From Siphonodentalium dalli (Eukaryota > Mollusca > Scaphopoda > Gadilida > Siphonodentaliidae): DNA of 64,000 bases. Positions 25,501 to 37,500 of this stretch are shown one piece after another (the stretch's first letter is position 1; every line of letters begins with the position of its first letter). The position numbers and the translations under genes are program-made. The DNA is taken from NCBI GenBank assembly GCA_032622095.1, contig CP136063.1:118876723-118940722 (forward strand), written 5' to 3'. The notes below the pieces were generated by a model. The model was not told the DNA's origin and made no database searches. It saw nothing but the letters and a program-made list of their open reading frames with translations.

Positions 25501-28500
25501 TGGTTTGCAATATAGTAAGATTGGGGTCATCTTCGATTATGTCTGGGGTTTTACTGGGTCTATCTATAGAGGCAATGCTACAGAAGTAATTATTAAGCAC
25601 TGTGGATTTTTCGTCATCTGACGAAACAACATTGCCCTGCCAAATCAGGGGAGGTACATTATCGTTCCTATTTGGTGTGAGGCGTTTGAATGTTTTCCAC
25701 CACTTGCAGTCCGCCGTATTGGGATTTTTCAAAAAGTTCTTGTTGGCGTTTCGTTTCGTTAAAAACCACCACTGTGCTTTTAGTTACAGAAAAGTTAAAT
25801 CGCCATCGTTTGCTGTAGATATAGCACATATCAATGAGGCCAGATTTCGTCAGCGATATCAGGGCGATGTCGTCGGCGGTCGTGGGCGAGGTGCAGGTAG
25901 TCCCACCAACTATCAATCCATGACCGGAGTTTTGCAGCGATTTCAGAAGGTCGTTGATGTATATCAAATATAAAAACGGTGATATTACGGCCCCCTGCCT
26001 TGGCGTATCCGTAGTGTTTTAGATAGCGAGCCATTATATAAAACCTGGCTGGCACAATCCTCGTGCATGTTAGAGATGATGCGTAACATTTTACCGTTCA
26101 ATCCGCACTCATGGAGTTTTAGTAGAAGACCGTCATACCAGACCCGATCGAAAGCCTTTTGAGAGTCAAGGAAGCAGATATAAGTCCTCGAATGTAGATC
26201 ATTGGCATAGCTTATGCATTCCTGCAAAATGAACGACGTCATTAAACAACTGACTCCTTTTTGTACATGATCCGGGAATCTGCTAAATAATGTGCTTGAT
26301 AGGAAACGGTTCAGTATGACACATTCGAATACTTTATATATGATGGGCATGAGTGTTATTGCACGATAACTGTCGGGCAGGTGTTTCGGCTTTGGATCTC
26401 CCTTATAGAGAGGTATGATGATGCCCGATTTGAGTTCCACGGGGATCCACTCACAACAGATGAATCCATTGAATAAAGCACATAGCAGTTTTGATATGCA
26501 CTCGGGGGCAAAGATGATATGTTCGTTCGTTATCTCATCACATCCACCGGCCTTGTGTCTCTTCAATGATTTAATTCCATTGGTGACCTCTGCTACAGAC
26601 ACCGGTTCGCAGAACATGTCACAAGCGAATAGATTATGCTGGGGTCTAACAAAACTTTGACATTTTGTTTCACAAAATGTTCAAATCGTGGGTCTTCGTG
26701 TGGCAAAGGTGTGTAGAGCTCTTCGAAGTAGCGTGCCCAGCCATCAAGTATGAGGCTCGGATCGCGTTCCGGAACGTTATTGAATGTCATAGAACACGCG
26801 ATGTTTGTCTTTGGAGCATCTGCATTGAGTTTCTTCCAAAATCGCGTTTGATCCGTGCAAGCAAACTGTTCCAAATCTCCTTGCACTTTGGTATCATGAT
26901 CGCGGGCAGCGTTACGGAATGCTCGTCTGAAGTTACGTTTGGCAGTTTTGTACTGAACATAAGAAGATCGGTTGCAACTGAATGGTCTGCCGTCTGATAT
27001 CCATTCGGTGCGCCATATTTGCACACGATTTTTAAATACGCTGAGTTCATTATTCCAGAATGGTTTGGTACATTTTTTGCGACATTTATTTGGCATAGCA
27101 ATGTCTGATGCTTGGACTATATCACTATAGAGTTGAGTTATCTCTTCATGTGTGGTCAAGCACAGAGATTTCTTACAGCAGCATGGTAAGTAGGCATGTC
27201 GATTTTCTCCCAGACTACTGCGGATCTTATATGACTGGTTTGAGAATGTACGTCATCTGTTGTTGGTATGGAGATATTACATGTCACAGGCAAATGGTTT
27301 GATGTGTTCATTGAATGATCGTCGATGATTCGAAAATCAGATGAGCGGTCCATCAAACCGAACTGCACAAGTATATGGTCTATGAGCGTTGGCATTGCTA
27401 TAGCTGAGAATGGACAAAACGAATATGTGGGACCTGTGCACCTCTCGCCACACGATACAGAGAATGCTTCCAGATGGTCCATAAAGTTTTTTAGAAGATA
27501 TGATCTGACTGTGTGGCTCTCTGGAATTTTTCGATGCATGTCTCGCTTCGAAGGTATGTGTGCATTAAAGTCACCTATGACTACAACTGGTCCACTTTGT
27601 AAAAGGTGCGTAACGCAATTGTCTAGATTATCGAGACACTCTTTATAATGGGAGTCACTATGGTTTGTACTCGGTAGGTATACTTGTACAATGATGATTC
27701 GACTACCGGGATCAAGATGTATTTCTACTGCAACTAATCGATCGTCGGGAGTGTCAAGTACGATGCACTTGTTTATAATATCCTTTCGAATGAGAATGGC
27801 AACACCGTCTCGTGTGAATGTAACACCAGATGACGTTGATATTGTTCTTCCCGGTTTCCCGACACTACTATATCACATCTATACTGTTCAATTCGCCTTT
27901 ATAACTTGGCTGTTGTGTCATGAATGTACATGGTTCATATGCGTGTGAGTCTGCTCTCGATGGGTTATTTTTGGGCAGACCATACGCATGTGAGGTAGCT
28001 TTATCTGTAACACAAGATGTGCTAATGTTATCGTGTGAGTTCGTGGTACTGTTCGAGTCACCTGGCTGGATGTCACTGGGGTCGGTCTGTATTCCGACAG
28101 CCGAGTTTGGTGGTACAGGCTGTAGAAGGCTGTCGTCGCTTTTTTCGTGTTGAAGAGGCGTGGATGACATGTACTTTTTAGAAAAAGATTTTTGTGTCAA
28201 CTTCGAGTTGATGCTGAGACCTTCACCAAAGTTAACTGACACAGACAGGAGTGGAGTGTCTGAAGCGACGCGTTCCTTAAATACGTAGCAGACATCGTTG
28301 AATTTCTCTGTTATGTCTCTCGCGAATAGGTCGAATATTGTGCTCAAGTGGCGGTCAACGTTGTCCACGTGTTCACTGGATGATTTCAGAGCGTTTTCCA
28401 CTTGATCATCACATTTTCTTGCAACTGAATTTATTTTGTCAAAAACAGAATTTATACGTTTGTCAATAACTGATGACCTTACAAATGACTTTGATAATTC

Positions 28501-31500
28501 AGATTCTTTGTCAGTCACGCATTTCATTAGGCTTTGGCAATGTTCGGAGTTAGTGGTGATATCGTCTTCAATTGCCTTGATGCGATTTTTCAAGCTCACA
28601 ATACCTGTGCATTTTTCGTAGTTTATTCTTTGTACGGCCAAGTCTATTTTAAGATGGCCTTCTTCAAGTTTCTTGATATTGGCTACGTTTGACGAGCTGT
28701 TTTTTGTCAATGTTACAATCGCCTTGTCAACACAACCAAGGCGTTCCATAACATGTTTATTTGATTCAACCATAGAGTTGATATTAGCTTCAATAGACTC
28801 AATTTTGCTTATGGTAGAAAGCTGATCTGCTTTGATGAGTGTCACTTCCGCGAATACTTCTGCGATTTTGTCTTGAAGGCACATGTGACTACATGGGCAA
28901 GACGCGGGTGCAGACTGAGTTGTCGATGGTTGTGTGGAATCGTGCCTCTGTGTATTAACAACTATGGCGTCTCGCATTTCTTCAAATGAGCCACCTCTGG
29001 CGAACTGGACAAAATTATAAATGTCTGCAGCCAGTCTGGTTGTGACTGGGTTCCCAGAGTCTCTCTGTGTGCGCGTTTTCGGTGGGTATTGAGCGATTTA
29101 ACTACACTGACGTTGTGCTTCTGCGAAAACGTTCTTTCGTAGAATTTCGAGAGCATTCCTATCAAAAGCCTCCAAGTCAGATATGAATTTGTCTTTCGGA
29201 TATGTCAAAAAATCTTTCAGAACAAAAGAGCTATCTTGCATGAAACACTTCTGCAGGTTGTCGATCACGGACGCACTATTTGTTGCAATGGAGCTCGATG
29301 ACCCATCGGTTAGTTGTGGTTGCGACATGACCTGTGGGATTGGAGACAATTCTTTATTAGTTGTCGGTGAATTCACGATACTTTTTGCACTTGGTGTGTC
29401 CAACACCCGGTATGACCTGCCGTGTATATAAGCAATATCTTGGCTATTGTTATTCATTTCCAAGTCCGTATACGGCACTTTAGCTGAACTCATTCAAACT
29501 GCTAAAGTACCGTATACGGCAGTCGGTCTATATTTTGATTCATATGCCACGCGATTATACAGACTTAATTGTGTTTTGAGTAATGATTCTTTATTTCGTA
29601 TATGAACTATAGGCATACGTGATGACTGATGGTCTGGACTTCCCTTGAGCCATGCACAAATCGTTTTGTAATGGTATTTCGACATGGAACTATATAGTCT
29701 CTTTCGAGTCCAAACTATACAGTACTTAGTACTTTAACCAGCCACGTGATTTAGATTTTGGAAATGGATCATCCTACGTGGATTCAAATCCCCAATTGCC
29801 TCGTGTTGTCTGAAAGCGCTCGAATTCCATTGAGCATGCATTCATGTCGCCATTGTTGTGACGAACGCGTGCATTTGACGTGACCGGCAAAATTGAATGG
29901 CGTCATGCAAGCAACGCATAGCTCTACGGTACTTTAGCAGTTTGGCTAAAGTACCGTATACGGCACTCTAGCCAGTCCGTTTATATTACCAAATTACATC
30001 GACGATTAATTAAAGGGATTGCTGGATTTTGTCCACTGACATAATAAGTACGTTACCGGACGCTTATTGGTCGGATATGGTGTCCTGTGAGGCTCAGCTA
30101 GATCAATATTGATCTCACTTCGCCTCACATGACACCATATCCAGGCAATTCTTCAAGGATTGTCCACTTATAAACGGACAATCCTTACCTAAAATGGTAA
30201 TTAATAAATGGACAATCCAACCACGCGTGGGATTGTCCACTAAATGAAGACATGTGTAGCTAATCCTGCATGCTAGCTTCATATTTAATATGAAGGGCAA
30301 TAACTCTATAAAGAATGTTAATTTACTAAATAACGGTGATTTGTATGAGAAGAAGTGTTTTTGACGAAATAACGGAGATATTTGAAGAAGAGTTTTTGAC
30401 GAAATAACGGAAATATTCGAAGAACTGTTTTTAAAGAGCGTACCCCAAACCTTCTATTTCACAAGAGTTGATCTGATGTGGTGTTGAAAATTTCTCATAC
30501 AAATCTCCATTATTTAGTAAAGTTACATTCTTTATAGAGTTATTACCCTTCCGATTTAATATGAAGCTAATATGCAGGATTATCGATATATGTCGTGAGT
30601 TAGTGGACAATCCCAAGCTCGCGTGCCACACGCGTGGTTGGATTGTCCATTTATTAATGACCATTTTAGGTAAGGATTGTCCGTTTATAAGTGGACAATC
30701 TTATGCGCATTAGGTGCCATATCCGACCACTATGCGTCCCGTAACTTATAATATTTTGATGCTAAATATTTCTACAGTTAATTATAAATTATTCACTCGA
30801 AATTGTTGCTATCTCTCATGTTATGGCGAACGGTATCAGACATACTGGAATGTAGACTTGGCACCTTAATTGATCCAACCTAATGAAAATTAAAGCGCCT
30901 CAGTATTGCAACATACATTTATTCACCATCCTACTAAAATGTGTTATTTAGGCCATACTGAACAATAAAACAGTCTCAGACAGTGTTTGTAAATATTTAG
31001 GAAATTCAGAAATAAAATTTCAGGCACCGGAAAAATGCATTTCCCCATTCCATTGTCTATTAACAAAATTATATGTGTCGTATACCATGCATGCAGCGGA
31101 TGCATGTGTTATAAAATTAGACAAATACATATATTTAAACTAAACACACACCGGCCATGTGTACGGAATTTTTCGGCAGTCCGCCCACCCCTACTGATTT
31201 ATGCACATCTTTTCTGCAGTGTATGTGTATTACGTCATTGTGAGTGGCTCAATATAAACTCGTGCACATCAGTTGATTACTTTAAACAATAGATTGCATA
31301 TAGACTGCATATGCACTGTCACCATTTAAAATGCACCTATATATACATATAAACTCTTAAATTGCGAGGAAAATATGAAGGGTCGACAGCAGCTGCCACA
31401 CTCGGCCTATCATGATATCACTGATGGTTCTGTGTTTTCCAGTAATGAATTGAAGGAATGTCATGTAAGGATATCGTATTTGTATTTTAGTCATGCCTTA

Positions 31501-34500
31501 CTCCAATTGCAACACTGCAATACCATTTTCATCTTTCTATGTGTGTAACACGTTGAAATGTGATGCATCGAAGTTATTTATTCATATTGCTGGAAGGAAA
31601 CAACATCCATTGTTGGAAGTAGTTGCTATTGTCGGCGCCAGTTAAGAAATACCAAACTCCATAAAGGTAAGATGTCATCCTTAGAATGAAATATGAGAAT
31701 GTTTGGGGAAATGTTCGAGTTACTTGAGTATGTCCACTGCATGTATTTAGACGAACAGACAGACATACAGATGGACAAGTGGTCTATCCGAACCTCAACA
31801 CAATGTTGACCATACATGATATAGGTAAATGTTAAATCCGGAAGTAGAGATTCAGACAGAAAGGTTTGTACCCTTTATACCCTTTATATAACACCCACCT
31901 TGCAGCCTTAGTAACGCATCCAAGAAACTGTTTCACCTGGGCGCTCATGCCTCTCCTCTCTTGGAAATTTGATTTGTTACAACTGGGCGTTTTGTTACCA
32001 TATTTAATGTCCACGAAAGCATCGTCAAACATCATGTGCACTGACAAGAGAGAAAGAAAATGAACATTCTTGCGAGAAATAGCCAGTAGTGTTCTAAGTA
32101 TAGAACTTAGTATATGCTAGCACTACATATGCTTCATGTTAAAATGTTATGATAACTCACAGAGTAGACTATGTCAATTATGTCAATATATATATGCTTC
32201 AGAGTAAAATGTTATGATAACTCACAGAGTAGACTATGTCAATTATGTCAATATATGGCAAGGAATGTGAGCAGAATTCCTAGTATATGCTAGCATGAAA
32301 ACATTAAGCGGCCATCCACCTCGATGTGTATTAATATATTGTGCGTTTACATGTATTGTTTAAAATATTGTCTCTAATTTGATTAATTTCCATCGGGAGC
32401 AGGTTCATAAATACTAATAACTCCGTCAGATATCAACCGGGCTGGGCCGGGCCCAAATTCGAACTTGACCGTAGACGCATGTGATTAATCCACATACTAT
32501 ATGTAGTAAATTCTAAGTTGAAAGGGTCATAACTCCGTCAGATAAGATATGAACGGACCAAACTGGAACTTGACCGGTACTTTATCACGTGAAGACCATT
32601 TGCCAAGTTTAATGTAACTATGTCAACTCACATGCCTTTAGTCCGAACACAGACTATTCACTCGATCTTCGTATGGAGCTACTACAACTGAACTGTATTA
32701 GTATAAATCCATGTCTAACTGTATGACCATAGCAGTGCCATAATTATAAATAACCATAATCCTATTTTAGTCAAAGGAAATCAAATCAAACACACCCGTG
32801 GTCACTGTCCGTGCCCACAGCGAGGTTTACGGTATATATATATTTGCCCACAGCGAGGTTTATATAATAATAAGTGGGGACACGGGTATAGTTATACGCC
32901 TTGTTACATACACTGCTAAAAATTTGAAGATATATAAACGTGTCACATGTTTTATTAAAATTGGTAGTGTTTATAAATATACGGATCATGTGTTTATTTG
33001 TAAAATATGAAATCGCTAGTGTTTATAATAAAACACTCGACATGTTTTAAACAGTTGCATTACTATCTTCGACAGTGCAGCACTTTAATTTAAAATCTGA
33101 ATACAATTGTCCAATTTATTAATTTAACTACAAATTAACTTTAAAATAAATATATGTGGTAATAAATGTTCTTAAACAAATATTTATGGCTAATTGCACT
33201 TGTTGCGTATGGTATAAAACGCCACCGTTTATATCTTGATGTATGTCTTAAACACCACCGTTTATGACCACACCAGAGCGACTTCCCGACATGTATCATG
33301 CTGTGATTTGTCTATCAATAGTCTGCTGGGTGTAATACAATACCATTGATATGGTAGAATTCGGTGACTTTTGGATGGAATAACATCTGTGCTAAGTTAC
33401 CACGCATGGAAAGCCAGTTAAGTTTGACCTCATTTAAATCACACTCTGCATTGTGTATGTTTACTGTATCTATTTGTCTGTGATGTCTATAACTCAATGT
33501 TCAATCAATTCTTCATAGAATAACAGTCTTCTTTGGATTTTGTGGTATCGTGAAATTGAGGTAAGTTTATATCTATGGTATTAGCAAGAAGTAATGCAGA
33601 TATAATCGATCTATATCGAAATGAAAAGGATATATTGTATATGTGCATGTCATCTGAAATGGATAGGGTGACACTATCTAAATCTCAAACTCTCTCAGTT
33701 ACGCGTGTATCTTTTTGAGTTGCAAGAATATAGAATCCGTTTTGGGGGCTAGTCTCACCAGTGGTAAAACAAAATTTAAAGCGGCACATAAGTTTCAAAC
33801 CCTTTATTCTAAAATCATTATTACTGACCGTATATTATGTATCTGTCTTGAACGTACGGGTTGGTGAATGTCCAAGCTCGCGATTGCATGATTTATGTGA
33901 CTTTGGTGAGCGATTTTGATTTGCGTCTCTTACAATGATGAAAATTTCCCGTGTATTAATCAATTCAATGGTCCCTGCATTAGTTTTTCAATATTACAAA
34001 GTTCGCTGTCAACACAAGTCAGAATATCAACAAGTATCCGTATTCAACGGTTTATAATATGACCGCTATATATACGAATGATCTAAGTTGCTGTTTGCTT
34101 TTCAGATATTTTCACTAAAGTTTAATTAATTAATTTTAAATATTCATTGTTTCAGGATTCTGAATGACCAGGCAATATTACAGGAGGCGGGAAAGTTAAG
34201 GAACTGGCGAGATATTACGCAGTTAGTGTACACACATGGAGGACTAACGGAGCACACGAGTTGTATAACGGTACGAGCTGAGATTTGAAACCATGATTTA
34301 AATATTATATGAAGAGCATGCAGTGATAAACTGAAACACAAGCTTTCCGTGCACAGAGATTCCATCAGTGATCTGATGATCAGTCATCTTGTACTCAAAA
34401 CAGAGCCAGAAGATTAAACTACCACTTCTCTCCAAAACCTCGGAGATGGTCCCAAATATGGGATTCAGAGCCATTATACGGGATACACATGGATTCTACA

Positions 34501-37500
34501 TACGACGAAATATTGGATATATATATATATATATATAGAAGTTCAACATACAATATGGTCTATACCGTATAACTAGATATACAGTATATGGAACTACACG
34601 GCATTGGACTACACATAAAGAATCACTGGATTATATATGGAACTATATACACATGATTTATGAGAACATTTTTTAATTCACAGCATTGGATTAAAAGAAA
34701 CACGTGACTTTAATATTCTCACAATGGATTTATCAGAAACCACGTGACTTTAAATATTATATTATGGATTTACAAGAAACCAAAGACTCGTGCCATTATA
34801 CGACATTTGAGCCATTTGTGGTTTTTACTCTAACTTCATGACTGGAGATTCCTGAAGTTTTGCGAAAATCATATTCCAATGCATTCTCTTATATATGCGA
34901 ATCTCCCATAGAGAGCCTCGCATATACAATATAATACATTGGCCAATCAATATTGATCTTGTAAGCCAATGCATTATCTTATATATGCGATGCTCCCCGT
35001 GAGAGACTCGCATAAGTAAGAGAATCAATGGCACATGATCTTTAATGCTGCAACAGCGCAGCTCCCGTCAAGAAAGTGTTAAGAAACAAGGTGGATTCAA
35101 AAATGACAATTAATAATAATTATAGTCAAATATAAAATAAATCTCAATCTCCGCGAACAAATCCATCTTTAATTCTAAATGTATATAATATTCTACATTC
35201 ATTCAATGTCGACCAGTTATTTGCATGCACATGCACGAGGATCACATCGAACTAGTTCGAAACAACCTAGTTCCATGAGTTTAAGAACATTTTGTGTTCT
35301 TATCAAATTGACGACCAATCGAAACACTAGTTAACCAATGAACATTTTGAAGATGATGTTGAACAATTTGTTGAATTGTACCGAAATTTGTTTTTGAGAA
35401 TAAAATATTTATAAACACATCGGGTGTTTTATTTTCATAATAATAAACACGTCATAGTGTTTATAAAGTGTGTCTGGAAAATCAACACGTTGTGTGTTTA
35501 TTATAAAACGCTATGACATGTTTTAATATAAACACTAGTGTTTATTCATAATCGGATAGAGTGTTGATTTTAAAACACTATGACGTGTTTTTATATAAAC
35601 ACTGGTGTTTATTCATAATTGGATGGAGTGCTTATTATAAAACACTGTGACATGTTTTTATATAAACACTGGTGCTTCAATTATAAAACACGTGTGTTTT
35701 TACTAAAACAGACCACATGTCTTATAAGTGTGTCTCTCAGGTGTTTTTAATTAAACGCGTTTATAGGAAATTATTTTTTGCAGTGTACCTTCTAAATCAT
35801 ACACGTCAGTTGGATCTACGGGTACTTTCATTTTGCTTTGTTGTTGTTGAACATGCCGAGCAGCACTCACTCTAGCATCCAGTCTGTAAATAATTTATGC
35901 AAATTCATCGGTTGCGGAAAAAAATATATATATAGTGTAACCACTGACCCAGTTTGTTTCGTGATGTTTCCACTGAATCAACTTTTAATAAAATTGCTTC
36001 TGAATCTTATATTATAGGGAACGGTTTGTGTCCTCTGTTTCCATCGTAACAGAAGAACACAAAATGCATGATAATAGATTTTAAGCTAAGTTACCAAAAC
36101 GAACGCGAAATGAGGTAAAAATGTTGGTTTAATGACAGCAAGATCAACTGCACGGAATGCTAAGGCAAAACAAATAATATCTTCGTTTCCGGTAACGGAG
36201 GGCAAACAAATAGGGTAGGGAGGGGGGGGGGGGGTAAAACCTTGTTTAAAAAAAAATTCCCATATCATACAATGTATTAATAGCCTTAAATGTATTTTCT
36301 ATACAGGTATACTATGTATACTATGTATACAGTTTATCTCTATATAATATTGTAAATGAACTCCTAAAGCACTGTATTTTATAATCTTTTATTAAAATGT
36401 TTATTAGTTTTTGCCATAGTGGCTTGGCAATAACAGGAGTCAGACCGCTCTTAAATGTGTACACATCTCGCATATTGGAGTGGGTCTTAAATTTTTGTCT
36501 TATGGAAGCTTTTACCACACCACCACCTTCTCCACATTGGACACAAGTGTCTGCTTCGCCGATATCAGAACCCTTAAGGGCATTTTTGGAAAGGGTCCGG
36601 GGCCCTTGTAATTGGGAAATATAGATACCATAGCGGGTAAATTGTGAAATTTTCGATTTGACATAATGACACTATCAGATGAATTTCCAAAATAAGATGT
36701 TTAAATCTGAATTAACAAATGAATAAAACAACATATATATACCAGTTGACACTATTACAGTCAGTGCGAACCTCTATAGATGTCATACATGGTGTGTATA
36801 TATCCCAGCTCATACTATGTCAGTACATCTATATACCTCTGATATAGACTTTATTCTATAGTCGGTAGTAGAAAATATTATATACAAATCATAGTCAGGA
36901 CTAATAAATGATTGCATCTTGATATAATGTATCTGTAGAGTTAAGTCGCTGTACCATAATAACACAATGTGTTAAAGCATAGTATTCCACCTGCTAAAAA
37001 AATTCCCATCTTCCCAAATATCACCATTGTTTGCATCTCATACTGGGTTACTTGTTTTAGTGGCTACCAGTATGTAACTATCAGAAAATTTAACTGCAGA
37101 TTTATTCAGATTTATTGAGAATTTCTATGAAACAATCACTTGTCATATATGTTCAAAGTCATTTAATTTCTATTAACCAACATCCTACACATATCAAGTG
37201 GGTTAATTCGTTTATTTTGGGTTAAAGTTGCCTATTTTCGAGTCATCCCGTTTCTGGATGTCAGTTGGCCCACTAACCCCAGTTTAGTGTGTTTTGTGAG
37301 CGCGATTTTGCAAGTTAATTGGGCTAACGACTCATTGAATTAAAGACAGCAACTTAAACTAATAGAAACTGGAAGAATAAAGTCAAGTCGGAAGAATGAG
37401 ATTGGTAATTTTCAGACTGAAAGTTGTGAAAAATGAATTTTGCAAATAAAAGGTTTACGGCGGGTGGTCTGGTGAGCGGGCGGGCGGGTTACCGGAAACA

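Larger units (their letters stand above)
21837..27866 (-). pseudogene. LINE-C ORF2 (endonuclease, RT), frameshifted and interrupted
   Basis: Pieces in order on the minus strand: endonuclease remnant from about 27866 (DGVAILIRKD, VYLPSTN, GDFN at 27564-27575) through 27156 (TLIDHILV, SNHLPV); linker 27159-26593; RT part 1 26617-25985; RT part 2 25967 to about 25746; then LINE-B; then RT C-terminal part 22948-22238 and a Cys/His tail 22268-21837 (CNLC...HAMFLC). At least four frameshifts separate these, near 27150, 26600, 26005 and 22250. The N-terminal part of the endonuclease appears deleted after SIDVI/VVSETG. Removing LINE-B and one target duplication (2767 bases) puts 25967 and 22948 in the same frame. 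Confidence 0.88.
21645..29966 (-). mobile_element. LINE-C, old non-LTR retrotransposon, interrupted by LINE-B
   Basis: Minus-strand element with a coiled-coil ORF1 (29493-27868), endonuclease, linker, RT and C-terminal Cys/His region, in several frames. LINE-B splits its RT. The 3' end is placed near 21645 from a TCCATCTTGGAGGTTATC hairpin and an AATAAATA tail; the 5' edge is uncertain. Its RT (KAGGCDEITNEHI, LDSQKAFDRVWYDGLLLKL, RQGAVISPFLYLIYINDL, ADDIAL) differs clearly from LINE-A/B, so it is another clade. I cannot assign it without a phylogeny. Confidence 0.85.

Noticed and set aside
32786-33010. Paired short ORFs on both strands
   Set aside because: They come from a small tandem duplication in AT-rich intron sequence; no similarity was seen.
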